This document shows, in pieces, positions 14,023 through 22,140 of a stretch of 52,875 nucleotides of DNA. The notes beneath the pieces are model-generated. The model had not been told where the DNA came from, did no database searches, and was given only the letters and a program-made list of their open reading frames with translations. Numbering within the stretch: position 1 is the stretch's first letter; each line of letters begins with the position of its first letter. A program made the translations under genes and the position numbers. The DNA comes from Centipeda periodontii DSM 2778 (GTDB lineage: Bacteria; Bacillota; Negativicutes; Selenomonadales; Selenomonadaceae), in the NCBI RefSeq assembly GCF_000213975.1, contig NZ_GL892076.1, positions 1,713,196 through 1,766,070 of the forward strand, in the 5' to 3' direction.

Positions 14023-15324
14023 CTAATTCTTCGCACGTGCCTTCAGCCGGATGTGGAACGTCGTCCCCTTGCCCGGCTCGCTCTCCACGGCGATACTGCC
14101 CCCGTGCGCCTCAACAATCTCACGCGCAATGGCAAGTCCGAGGCCATTCCCGCCCATGCGGCGCGAACGTGCCTTATCCACACGATAGAACCGCTCGAAG
14201 ATGCGCTCCTGATGTTCCGGTGCAATTCCGATACCGGTATCTGAAACGGAGAGTTTCACACTCCCCCTATCCTCCTGCACACACACCGAGATGCGTCCAT
14301 GCTCCGGCGTGTATTTGACTGCGTTATCGACGAGGATCAGGATCAGCTGCCGGATCTTTTGCTCGTCCGCATGAATCTCCACACGTTTTGGAAGTTCTTC
14401 ATCAATGACGATGTCTTTCTTCTCCGCAAAGGGACGCATAATGCGCACGGTCTGCTGGACAGCAGAAACGAGATCCATGCGCACAAGCCTCATTTGGTTC
14501 GCCTTTCCATCGGTTCGCGCCACGGTGAGGAGGTCACTGACGAGCTTCGTCATCTTCTTTACCTCATCGCGCACATCCTCGATGACCTGCTTCAAAAACG
14601 GCGAGGTAATGGAAGGGTCGCTTCGCAGGAGATCTGCCGAAGCGAGTACGACGGCGAGTGGTGTGCGCAGCTCATGCGAGGCGTCGGCAGCAAACTGCCG
14701 CTGCTTTTCATATGCCTCACGCACGGGTTTCATCGCACCACCGGAGAGCACATAGCCGATGCCGGCAGCAAAGACGAGTGCTACCCCACCGAGCACCGCA
14801 AGCGCCCACGTTGCCTTTTCCATACCGTTATACATGGCAGTGACATCCTTGCCGACGTAGACTGTCTGGAGGGGGAGCGGCGGGCTGAATATCCTCTGCG
14901 TGGTCATCATCACCTTCGTCGGTGCCCCGCGCTCATTCGTCTCGGTAAAGACGCGCACCTCGCCGTCCGGCGCGTCCCATGCGGTCATAATGTCGAGCAC
15001 AAAGGACTCGATGCGGAAGGAGGCGCGAGAGAAACTCACAAGACGTCCCTCTCCGTCGAATACATAGTAGAAGAGTCGATCATTTGTGCTGCGATAGAAC
15101 CGTGCTTCGTCGGTATCCATTCCCGGGTGAAGCACGGCGTATGCCTGTGCATCCGCAACGCTGTCCGCCGTGTCCAGGAGCTCGCGTGCCTGCTCGGACG
15201 TAATCGCCCACTCCATCGTCTTATGCATAGCAAATAGGAGGACGATGACCAGTCCTCCCATAACAAGGGCATAGCGTAACATAAGGCGCAGACGGCTGCG
15301 CCCGAATACATTCTGCTCGTTCAA
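14023..15324 (-). CDS. Sensor histidine kinase
   Basis: This 433-residue membrane kinase has a first transmembrane helix at about 17-33, an extracytoplasmic sensor region of about 135 residues rich in charged loops, and a second helix at about 172-193. There is no clear HAMP; the H-box follows almost directly (RQFAADASHELRTPL, phospho-acceptor His217). The catalytic domain carries the N-box LVDNAVKYTPEH, G1 VSDTGIGIAP, F-box IFERFYRVDKARSRR and G2 GGNGLGLAI. The start is TTG overlapping the response regulator stop in TTGA, with GGAG 8 nt before it. The ligand is unknown. Co-transcription with ECF ATPases may hint at envelope or nutrient stress, but that is inference. Confidence 0.93.
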   Translation of the reverse strand: MNEQNVFGRSRLRLMLRYALVMGGLVIVLLFAMHKTMEWAITSEQARELLDTADSVADAQAYAVLHPGMDTDEARFYRSTNDRLFYYVFDGEGRLVSFSRASFRIESFVLDIMTAWDAPDGEVRVFTETNERGAPTKVMMTTQRIFSPPLPLQTVYVGKDVTAMYNGMEKATWALAVLGGVALVFAAGIGYVLSGGAMKPVREAYEKQRQFAADASHELRTPLAVVLASADLLRSDPSITSPFLKQVIEDVRDEVKKMTKLVSDLLTVARTDGKANQMRLVRMDLVSAVQQTVRIMRPFAEKKDIVIDEELPKRVEIHADEQKIRQLILILVDNAVKYTPEHGRISVCVQEDRGSVKLSVSDTGIGIAPEHQERIFERFYRVDKARSRRMGGNGLGLAIAREIVEAHGGSIAVESEPGKGTTFHIRLKARAKN

Positions 15325-15998
15325 TCCGGCGTCTCCAACTTGTAGCCGACACCACGGATCGTCTTGATGGCATCGCCCTCCCCGGCCGCATCGAGCTTTT
15401 TGCGCAGCATCTTCATATAGGAGTCGATATTGTTGGAGCTGACATCCGCCTCAAGTCCCCAGATGCGGTCGAGGATGATGTCACGCGGTACGACGATGCC
15501 GATATTCTGCGCGAGGAGATCAAACAGCTGGAACTCACGCGGCGAGAGCTGAATCATCTTGCCGTTCTTCTCGATGATGTTCGCCGTGCGGTTCAGTTTG
15601 AATCCTCCGATCTCGTCCACCTCGTGCTGAATCCTCTGCGAGGCTCTGCGCCCGAGGGCACGTAGACGCGCGAGCAACTCCGAGAACTCGAACGGCTTCA
15701 CGAGATAGTCATCTGCCCCCGCATCGAGCCCCGTCACGCGATCCTCCACCGAGTCCCGCGCCGTCAGCATGAGAATCGCGCGGTCATAGCCGTTTCGGCG
15801 CAGGCGTGCGCACGCCTCAACGCCGGTCTCCCCGGGCATCATCCAGTCCAGAATCAGGATATCGTACTCCGCATAGGTCGCATATTCATAGATGTCACTG
15901 CCGTCCGTCACCCACTCGACAGAGATATCGTTCTGTTCGAGCATATATTGAATGAGCTTCCCAAGCCGCAGGTCATCCTCTGCCAGAAGCACGCGCAT
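15321..15998 (-). CDS. OmpR-family response regulator
   Basis: This 225-residue protein has a receiver domain (AEDD acidic pocket, phospho-acceptor Asp51 in LILDWMMPGETG, LTARDSVEDR, conserved Lys in DDYLVKPFEF) and a C-terminal winged helix (IQLSPREFQLFDLLAQNIGIVVPRDIILDRIWG, NNIDSYMKMLRKKLDAAGEGDAIKTIRGVGYKLE). It is the first gene of the RR - HK - ecfA1 - ecfA2 operon. ATG is preceded by GGGGAG with 8 nt spacing. Upstream, three TTTCA/TTTGCA half-sites at 11-bp steps end at a TATAAT -10, which suggests positive autoregulation by this protein. Confidence 0.95.
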   Translation of the reverse strand: MRVLLAEDDLRLGKLIQYMLEQNDISVEWVTDGSDIYEYATYAEYDILILDWMMPGETGVEACARLRRNGYDRAILMLTARDSVEDRVTGLDAGADDYLVKPFEFSELLARLRALGRRASQRIQHEVDEIGGFKLNRTANIIEKNGKMIQLSPREFQLFDLLAQNIGIVVPRDIILDRIWGLEADVSSNNIDSYMKMLRKKLDAAGEGDAIKTIRGVGYKLETPD

Positions 15999-16030
15999 CG
16001 TATCATCTCCCCGTTGTCTATTCTTCGAAA

Positions 16031-16063
16031 ATTATATGCAAATGGGGTGAAAGATAGCTGAAA
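16031..16063 (-). promoter_or_regulatory. RR-HK operon promoter with 11-bp direct repeats
   Basis: On the minus strand TTTCA (16059-16063), TTTCA (16048-16052) and TTTGCA (16037-16042) repeat at exactly 11-bp steps and run into -10 TATAAT (16031-16036). The -35 is poor. Direct repeats at 11 bp in the -35 position are the usual architecture of OmpR/PhoB-type activator sites. Confidence 0.5.
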
Positions 16064-16118
16064 ACTGTGCGGATCCCCCACGGACATCTTCCCTCTGCAT
16101 GGAGTTTTCTGCAGAGCA

Positions 16119-17312
16119 TCAGCGCATTGTGCGATGCTCTGCGGCGATCATCCCATAGAAAACAGCAGTGCCAAGACCATAGCAGGACAGCATGACAATC
16201 CCCATGGGAAGTGCCGTATGATCCCCCGCAATTCCGACCACGGGCATCATACACGCGCCGAGTAGCATGGAAAAGCAGCCGATGAGTGCCGAGGCGCTGC
16301 CCGCATTCCTGCCCTGCCGCGAGAGCGCGAGGGAAAAACTTGCCGCGCCCATCACCGAAAGCGGGACAACCGTGAAAAACAGCAGAATAAAAATAACGGC
16401 AAGCGGAGCTTCAAAGCAAAACCCAACAAGCAGTAAGGCGCTCCCAATGAACGGCACGAGCACGGAGTATTTCAGCATCGTGATATCCGGTACCCGCCCC
16501 GCAAGGCGTGCAGGCAAAACCCCTGAGAGCAGCAGTCCCGCGCCGATCACGGCAAAGATCATACTGTATCCCTGCGGCGAGACGACATAGATGTTTTGAA
16601 AGATGAACGAAGAGCCCGAAAGATAAGAAAAGAATGCCCCAAATACGAAGCACTGCAGAAGGCAGTGTCCAAGAAAGTAACGATCGCGCAGGAGCGCCGG
16701 AATCTTCTTCAGTGAATCCGTCATATTCGCACTGCGCCGTTCCTTCGGCAGCGTTTCCTGATAGATGAGGGTCGCAGTTGCGAGGAACACGCCGATGCCT
16801 GTGAGCAACACAAACGTCGCACGCCAGTCGGCAAAGAGCAGAATCTGCCCGCCGATGACGGGCGCGATGATCGGCGCAAATCCGTTCACCATCATCAGTA
16901 CGGCAAAGAAGCGCGTCAGCTCCGTCCCCTCGCAAACATCGCGCGCGATCGCACGCGCAATGACGATGCCGCTCGCTCCTGCAAAGCCCGCACAGAAGCG
17001 GAAGAAGAGGAAGAGATAGATATCCTCCGCAAGCACGCAGCCGAGCGTCGCACCAATGAACACGAGCATCCCGATGAAAAGAGGCATCCGCCGCCCGTGG
17101 AGGTCACTCAAAGGGCCCGCGAGAATCTGTCCGAGCGCCATACCGAGTGTCGTCATCGTCAGTGTCAGCTGCACAAGCGAGGTAGACACCGCGAAATCCG
17201 ACTGCACCTCGGGCAGTGCCGGCAGATACATATCCGTCGAGAGCGGTGCAATCGCCGTCATGACACCGAGAAAGACTGTCAGCCAAAGGCGTCTGCGCTC
17301 GTTCATTGCCAT
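16119..17312 (-). CDS. Bcr/CflA-type MFS drug efflux transporter
   Basis: This protein of about 397 residues and 12 membrane helices belongs to the DHA1 drug:proton antiporters of the Bcr/CflA branch. Diagnostic stretches are APLSTDMYLPALPEVQSDF in helix 1, the motif A loop GPLSDLHGRRMPLF, and RAIARDVCEG with the conserved Arg-Asp. It probably exports drugs or sulfonamide-like compounds, but substrates cannot be read from the sequence. I chose ATG 17312 (MAMNERRRLW) because AAGGA lies about 8 nt before it. The ATG at 17306 is possible, and the longer frame to 17366 overlaps the upstream gene without a ribosome site. It follows thrE closely and is likely co-transcribed. Confidence 0.92.
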   Translation of the reverse strand: MAMNERRRLWLTVFLGVMTAIAPLSTDMYLPALPEVQSDFAVSTSLVQLTLTMTTLGMALGQILAGPLSDLHGRRMPLFIGMLVFIGATLGCVLAEDIYLFLFFRFCAGFAGASGIVIARAIARDVCEGTELTRFFAVLMMVNGFAPIIAPVIGGQILLFADWRATFVLLTGIGVFLATATLIYQETLPKERRSANMTDSLKKIPALLRDRYFLGHCLLQCFVFGAFFSYLSGSSFIFQNIYVVSPQGYSMIFAVIGAGLLLSGVLPARLAGRVPDITMLKYSVLVPFIGSALLLVGFCFEAPLAVIFILLFFTVVPLSVMGAASFSLALSRQGRNAGSASALIGCFSMLLGACMMPVVGIAGDHTALPMGIVMLSCYGLGTAVFYGMIAAEHRTMR

Positions 17313-17328
17313 TGCCGTTTTCCTTCCA

Positions 17329-18600
17329 TCATCGTCCGCTCCGTGTGCAGCAAGGCTCCTTCCCAAGTGGATCTTCTTTTTTCTTCCGCGCCATCAGCCA
17401 TGCCTTTACCGTCTCCCAAATCGCCGTGGCAATGACAATCCCCGCTGCAATCGACACGGCATAGAGAAATGTTTTGATCCCCTGCGTTCCGAATTTCTCC
17501 CAGTCGGCAGCGACGGCGTAGAACATCGTGCGGTAGAGCGAGCCGCCCGGTACCATCGCAATCACGCCGATGATGAGGAAGATCGTCGCGGGACATTTAT
17601 AGACGCGTGCCAGAATCTCCGCCGCAATCGTCGCAAAAATCGCCCCCGCAAAGTATCCTGCAAACTCGTTCCATCCCATTGCAACAAAGAGCATCGTGAA
17701 CCCCCATGCGCCCATGCAGACCACCGCCCCCATGACGGCGTCCTTGCTGTGTCCGTGCCAGAGCAGATGGAAGCAGAAGCCGCCGACAAATGAGGTCAGG
17801 AGATAGACCCATCCCGTCGTCTCAAAGGCTATGAGTGTCCCCGTCGCACTGAATGCAAAACCCGTCGCAATGAGGAGGCTCAGAATAAACGCCTCGGCAC
17901 TTTTGAGCAGCCCCGAAATCGTCTCCTGACTGAACATATCGCGGATCGAGTTCATGAGCGCAAGCCCCGGAATCACGGGCATGATATTGCCCATATTGAT
18001 TGCGGCGGGATGAATGTCCATACCAAACCACATGAATGAGTTTGCAAGTATCCCTCCGACGAAGCTGAGCAGGACAAGCGCAAAATATGGATTGAGTTTT
18101 GTCTGACCAAGAAGATATTGCAAAAGGCGCAGCAACGCCCCCACAATGCCCGCGCAGATGGCATCCTCCAACCGCCCGCCGAAGAACGCGGAGAAGCTCC
18201 CCGCGATCAGTGCCCAGTAGAACAGGGACGCCTTGAGCGAGATCGTCTCCATCGTATCAATCGCATGAATGCGCGCCTTGATTTCGTCGGATGACATGGG
18301 ATTTGCGCAAATCTCGCGCGAGAGTTGGTTCAGTGCCTTGAGCCGCTGAAAGTCGAAATTCTGTCCCGGCACGCGCCGCATCTGTGTGAGCACCCCGATA
18401 TCATTTCCACGCAGAGTCACAATGATGCTCGTCGTAATTACCATCACGTCCACATGCCGTACCCCATAGGCGCGGCAGATGAAGTTGATCGTGCGCTCCA
18501 CGCGGCTGACCTCGGCACCTGTTACGAGCATGCGCTGACCGATGTCGATCGCACGCTCGAGGATGTTGTTGATGTTGATTCGTGCTGTTTCATTGATCAT
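17329..18600 (-). CDS. ThrE-type threonine/serine exporter
   Basis: This protein of about 423 residues is a fused ThrE exporter. An N-terminal cytosolic domain (RMLVTGAEVSRVERTINFICRAYGVRHVDVMVITTSI, the ThrE/DUF1212 signature) is followed by five or so helices with GFCFHLLWHGHSKDAVMGA. A second block of helices at the C-terminus (ILARVYKCPATIFLIIGVIAMVPGGSLYRTM) matches the ThrE_2/DUF3815 half, which many bacteria encode separately. It exports small hydroxylated amino acids. ATG 18600 is chosen because the promoter at 18611-18639 predicts a start of transcription near 18604. The ATG at 18609 would lie upstream of that. No Shine-Dalgarno is visible, so the message may be leaderless. Confidence 0.9.
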   Translation of the reverse strand: MINETARININNILERAIDIGQRMLVTGAEVSRVERTINFICRAYGVRHVDVMVITTSIIVTLRGNDIGVLTQMRRVPGQNFDFQRLKALNQLSREICANPMSSDEIKARIHAIDTMETISLKASLFYWALIAGSFSAFFGGRLEDAICAGIVGALLRLLQYLLGQTKLNPYFALVLLSFVGGILANSFMWFGMDIHPAAINMGNIMPVIPGLALMNSIRDMFSQETISGLLKSAEAFILSLLIATGFAFSATGTLIAFETTGWVYLLTSFVGGFCFHLLWHGHSKDAVMGAVVCMGAWGFTMLFVAMGWNEFAGYFAGAIFATIAAEILARVYKCPATIFLIIGVIAMVPGGSLYRTMFYAVAADWEKFGTQGIKTFLYAVSIAAGIVIATAIWETVKAWLMARKKKEDPLGKEPCCTRSGR

Positions 18601-18610
18601 AATGAACATA

Positions 18611-18639
18611 GTTATAGCAGACTACGCAGCCTTTGTCAC
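18611..18639 (-). promoter_or_regulatory. thrE promoter, predicted near-leaderless transcript
   Basis: -35 GTGACA (18634-18639), 17-nt spacer ending in TGC, -10 TATAAC (18611-18616) on the minus strand, an extended -10 form. The start codon lies within about 4 nt of the predicted transcription start. Confidence 0.65.
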
Positions 18640-18651
18640 GTCTTTTCAGAG

Positions 18652-18697
18652 AAAAAGGACTGCCGTGCGAAGTAAAAGTTACTTCGCACAGCAGTCC
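18652..18697 (-). terminator. Intrinsic terminator of glmS
   Basis: Long hairpin: GGACTGC and GTGCGAAGTAA pair with TTACTTCGCAC and GCAGTCC with one mismatch, then a T5 run on the minus strand. A second perfect hairpin without a T-run (CTGCCCCGCT / AGCGGGGCAG, 18726-18747) sits between it and the glmS stop. Confidence 0.9.
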
Positions 18698-18757
18698 AAG
18701 CGCCCTTCCACCGCAAGCGGTTCTCCTGCCCCGCTTCAGCGGGGCAGACTTGGAGGA

Positions 18758-20587
18758 TTATTCGACGGTGACGGACTTCGCGAGATTACGCGGCTTATCC
18801 ACATCGCAGCCGCGCGTAATTGCCGCATAGTAGGCAAGCAGCTGCAACGGGATGACGGAGAGGATCGGCATGATGAATTCATCCGACGCCGGCACATGCA
18901 TGACATGATCGACGTATTTCTTAAGCTCTATATCGCCTTCCGCGGCAATGCCGATAACGACAGCGTCGCGCGCCTTGACCTCCTTGATATTGGAGAGCGT
19001 CTTTTCATAGACATTACGCTGCGTCGCAAGTGCAATGACGGGCACGCCCTCGACGATGAGAGCCAGTGTACCGTGCTTGAGCTCACCCGCCGCATATGCC
19101 TCGGCGTGGATATAGGAGATTTCCTTGAGTTTCAATGCGCCCTCGAGCGATACGGCATAGTCCAGTCCGCGCCCGATGTAGAATACATCCTCATTAAAGC
19201 CGTACTGCTTCGCAAAGGTTTTGATCGGGTCGACATCGGACAGGATCTCCGAAACCTGTGCCGGAATCTCATGCAGCTGTGCCACGAGCTCAGCCGTACG
19301 CTCTGTAGAGATCGAGCCCTTGATCTCCGCCATATAGAGTGCAAGCATAAAGAAAAGGACAAGCTGCGTCGTATATGCTTTCGTCGATGCAACTGCGATC
19401 TCGGGGCCCGCCCATGTATAGACAACCTGATCTGCTTCGCGTGCAATGGAGGAACCGACCACATTCGTGATCGCAAGCGTCTTTGCCCCGCGCCGCTTCG
19501 ATTCCTTGAGTGCAGCCAGCGTATCGCTCGTCTCACCCGACTGAGAAACCACAATCAGAAGCGTGTGTTCATCGACAATCGGATCGCGATAGCGGAACTC
19601 GGAAGCGACATCCACCTCGACGAGCACGCGCGCGAGTTTCTCAATGTAGTACTTGCCCACAAGCCCCGCATGATATGCCGTACCGCAGGCAACAATGTAG
19701 ATCTTGTCGAACGAGTTCAGATAGTCCGCATCCCATGCGAGCTCTTCAAACGAAATCGCCTTCTTATCCGCCGTAATGCGCTGGCTCATCGTGTCGCGCA
19801 CCGCCTTCGGCTGATCGTGGATCTCCTTGAGCATAAAGTGTTCGTAGCCGCCCTTTTCCGCAGCCTCGGCATTCCATGTGACCTCAAACACTTTCTTCGG
19901 GACGGGTGCGCCCAGATGATTCGTCACCTCGACTGCATCCTTGCGGACAACGGCGACCTCTCCGTCGCTGAGAATATAGGTACGGCGTGTCTTGGAAATA
20001 ATCGCCGGAATGTCCGAAGCGATAAAGTTCTCTCCCTCACCGAGCCCAATGATAAGCGGGTTGTCCTGCTTTGTACAGATGAGCATATCCGGATGCCTGC
20101 GGCTCATAAAGACGAGCGCATAGGATCCCTCGATCCGCGCCAGAACCGCACGCACGGCGGCGACAAAATCCCCCGTGTAGACATCCTCCAAGAGGTGCAC
20201 GACCACTTCCGTATCCGTCTCGGACTTAAAGACATGCCCCTTTGCGATGAGCTCTTCCTTCAGCGAAAGATAGTTCTCGATGATGCCGTTGTGCACGATG
20301 GCAAAGTCACCGTGGCAGTCCGTATGCGGATGTGAGTTGACATCCGACGGGCGCCCGTGCGTCGCCCAGCGCGTATGACCGATACCGAGGCTGCCCACAG
20401 GCACATTCCCCTTGATCTTGTCGCGCAGCGCCGCAAGGCGTCCGACACTCTTGGCGACGCGGATATTCTCACCGTCGTAGACGGCAATTCCCGCCGAGTC
20501 ATAGCCGCGATACTCGAGCCTCGACAGCCCGTCCAGCAGGAACTCCGCCGCCTGACGATCCCCAACATAACCAACGATTCCACACAT
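18758..20587 (-). CDS. glmS: Glutamine-fructose-6-phosphate aminotransferase
   Basis: GlmS makes glucosamine-6-phosphate from fructose-6-phosphate and glutamine, the first step to UDP-GlcNAc for the cell wall. The 609 residues fit the family. The N-terminal class II glutaminase domain starts MCGIVGYVG with nucleophile Cys2 exposed after Met removal, and carries RLEYRGYDSAGIA, IGHTRWATHG and HNGIIENY. Two SIS domains follow (CGTAYHAGLVGKYYIE, VVSQSGETSDTLAAL, IGRGLDYAVSLEGALKLKEISYIHAEA). The end KPRNLAKSVTVE is the canonical C-terminus that folds into the active site. AGGAGG lies 7 nt before ATG. Expression should be controlled by the ribozyme at 20618-20773. Confidence 0.98.
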   Translation of the reverse strand: MCGIVGYVGDRQAAEFLLDGLSRLEYRGYDSAGIAVYDGENIRVAKSVGRLAALRDKIKGNVPVGSLGIGHTRWATHGRPSDVNSHPHTDCHGDFAIVHNGIIENYLSLKEELIAKGHVFKSETDTEVVVHLLEDVYTGDFVAAVRAVLARIEGSYALVFMSRRHPDMLICTKQDNPLIIGLGEGENFIASDIPAIISKTRRTYILSDGEVAVVRKDAVEVTNHLGAPVPKKVFEVTWNAEAAEKGGYEHFMLKEIHDQPKAVRDTMSQRITADKKAISFEELAWDADYLNSFDKIYIVACGTAYHAGLVGKYYIEKLARVLVEVDVASEFRYRDPIVDEHTLLIVVSQSGETSDTLAALKESKRRGAKTLAITNVVGSSIAREADQVVYTWAGPEIAVASTKAYTTQLVLFFMLALYMAEIKGSISTERTAELVAQLHEIPAQVSEILSDVDPIKTFAKQYGFNEDVFYIGRGLDYAVSLEGALKLKEISYIHAEAYAAGELKHGTLALIVEGVPVIALATQRNVYEKTLSNIKEVKARDAVVIGIAAEGDIELKKYVDHVMHVPASDEFIMPILSVIPLQLLAYYAAITRGCDVDKPRNLAKSVTVE

Positions 20588-20617
20588 AAAAATACCTCCT
20601 GACCGATAATAAATAAA

Positions 20618-20773
20618 TCGCTCAGGGATTTCGCTCCATCTGCAGCTTTGTCCACAGGGTCACCCCTGCGCTTTGACCACAGACTCTCGACAGAGCGTGC
20701 CGGAAGGCATCCGCTGACGGCTCGACAACCTTCTCCTCGTCCTCTGAAACATGTCATGTTTCAGAGCCAGCGC
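20618..20773 (-). ncRNA. glmS ribozyme (glucosamine-6-phosphate-activated self-cleaving riboswitch)
   Basis: The leader of glmS contains the conserved ribozyme core in order: TTA-GCGC at the cleavage site (cut predicted just 5' of G at 20773), a hairpin whose perfect stem is CTCTGAAACATG / CATGTTTCAGAG, the block GACGAGGAGAAGGTTGTCGA, then CAGCGGATGCCTTCCGG, and a downstream pseudoknot/P3-P4 region (GGTCAAAGCGCAGGGG, GTGGACAAAGC). It cleaves its own message when glucosamine-6-phosphate is bound, lowering GlmS. The boundaries at the 3' end are approximate. Confidence 0.93.
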
Positions 20774-20802
20774 TAAGAAAACTCTTTTCAATAATATGAA
20801 AT

Positions 20803-20827
20803 CCCCATGCACCAACAGTGCATGGGG
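20803..20827 (-). terminator. Terminator after the radical SAM gene
   Basis: Perfect 10-bp stem CCCCATGCAC / GTGCATGGGG with a 5-nt loop. The following T-run on the minus strand is short (ATTTC), so termination may be partial and glmS could receive read-through. Confidence 0.6.
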
Positions 20828-20862
20828 TCATTCTATCCGATATTGCGCGAGAAGTCAATTAG

Positions 20863-22140
20863 TTACATCGCGACATAGTGACTGAAACTGCCGATCACAA
20901 GCTGCGGAAATTCCGCATGCAGTTCACCCATAAATGCGCGCGTTCCGACAGGCGCCCCCTTCTCGTCCGGCATCGTGCGCAGGAAGAGCGTCGGATCGAT
21001 GTTCAGATTCCGCATCTGTATCATCTGCACGGGCAGCGCACGAAAAAATTCCTGCCACGCAGCAAGCTCCTCCGCACGATCCGTAAACCCCGGGAAGTGC
21101 AGGAGATTGAGCGATACATAGACACCGTGGTCGAGGGCGTAGCGCAGTGATTCCTTTACGCTCGCCAGCGGATAGCTTGCTCGATAGTATGCATCATAAC
21201 TCTCATCGCGTGCACTGATGATTGATACGCGCAGCGAGTCCAGCCCCGCGTCCACGATCTTCCTCATTCCCGCAGGAAATCCGGCGTTGGAGTTCATATT
21301 GATCTGCCCGCGCGCGGTCACAGCGCGAATCTTACGGATTCCCTCCGCGATTCTGTCCGCCGCAAGCGACGGCTCGCCCTCACAGCCCTGCCCGAAGCTG
21401 ATAATGCCGTCCGGTGCGATCGAGAGATGATAGATCCCAACCTCGGCGATCTCCTCCGCCGTCGGGGAAAATGTAATGCGCTCCTGCGGCGAGGGACAGC
21501 ACTCTGAGCTCTGCAATGAGATGCAGCCAAGACAATTCGCATTGCAGACGGGTGATGTCGGCACACCGCACTCCCAACGTCTGTAAAAAAGATTCTGCGC
21601 CGTCAGGCAATGATAGTTCAGCGAACAGTTTCCCACCTGCTCGACAATGCGGTTGTTCGGCAGTTCCTTCATCGTGCGCCGCACGAGTTTCTTGAGCTCC
21701 TTCCCGTTATAGTTGGCAGGATCCCATTTTTCGTTTTCATCCGTATACACAGCTGTAACATGAAGCTCTCCACAATAGGAAACGACAGCGGTATAACCGT
21801 AAAGCGGCAGAGGCGCGGCACCATCGGAGCGATGAAAGGCAGGGAGATGCGTGCGTGTATAGCCCTGCGGCAGGATCGCGGCGACCGCTGTCCCCGCAAT
21901 GCGCTCCTCTGTGCCATCTGTTCTATGCCCCACTGCCATATGATCAGGCATAAACATAAGATCGGCGCTCTCCGGCAGAGGAATCAGATCCTCGGGAGAG
22001 AGTACAACATTGCGGACACCTATACGTCCGAGGGCACGCACGCCGTCCGCCTCACGGATATTCCCGTTTCGGTCGGCATAGACCGCCGTCACCTCATCCC
22101 TCTGGGTATGCGGGCGTATTATTTTCTTCTTGGGCTTCAT
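20863..22140 (-). CDS. Radical SAM protein of unknown function
   Basis: This 425-residue protein has an N-terminal region of about 190 residues without recognisable motif, then a radical SAM core. The [4Fe-4S] ligands are in CNANCLGC (CX3CX2C), followed by SIAPDGIISFGQGCEGEPSL, NMNSNAGFPAGMRKIVDAGLDSLRVSIISA and SLNLLHFPGFTD, the expected SAM-binding and barrel strands. A Cys pair (SSECCPSP) lies just after the cluster motif. The substrate is unknown. ATG 22140 has AGGGGAG just upstream and lies inside the pth coding region, so the two genes overlap by 47 nt in different frames and are surely co-transcribed. Confidence 0.85.
   Translation of the reverse strand: MKPKKKIIRPHTQRDEVTAVYADRNGNIREADGVRALGRIGVRNVVLSPEDLIPLPESADLMFMPDHMAVGHRTDGTEERIAGTAVAAILPQGYTRTHLPAFHRSDGAAPLPLYGYTAVVSYCGELHVTAVYTDENEKWDPANYNGKELKKLVRRTMKELPNNRIVEQVGNCSLNYHCLTAQNLFYRRWECGVPTSPVCNANCLGCISLQSSECCPSPQERITFSPTAEEIAEVGIYHLSIAPDGIISFGQGCEGEPSLAADRIAEGIRKIRAVTARGQINMNSNAGFPAGMRKIVDAGLDSLRVSIISARDESYDAYYRASYPLASVKESLRYALDHGVYVSLNLLHFPGFTDRAEELAAWQEFFRALPVQMIQMRNLNIDPTLFLRTMPDEKGAPVGTRAFMGELHAEFPQLVIGSFSHYVAM

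Noticed and set aside
16018-16254. Small minus-strand frame between the MFS pump and the response regulator
   Set aside because: It overlaps the pump's 3' end in another frame and runs through the response regulator promoter. No ribosome site.
18726-18747. Second terminator of glmS
   Set aside because: A perfect hairpin, but no T-run follows on either strand. It may only stabilise the 3' end of the message.
18542-20335. Long 597-codon open frame on the plus strand opposite glmS
   Set aside because: It mirrors glmS and the start of thrE, has no recognisable domain, and its composition (very high Arg/Cys/His) is typical of an antisense frame.
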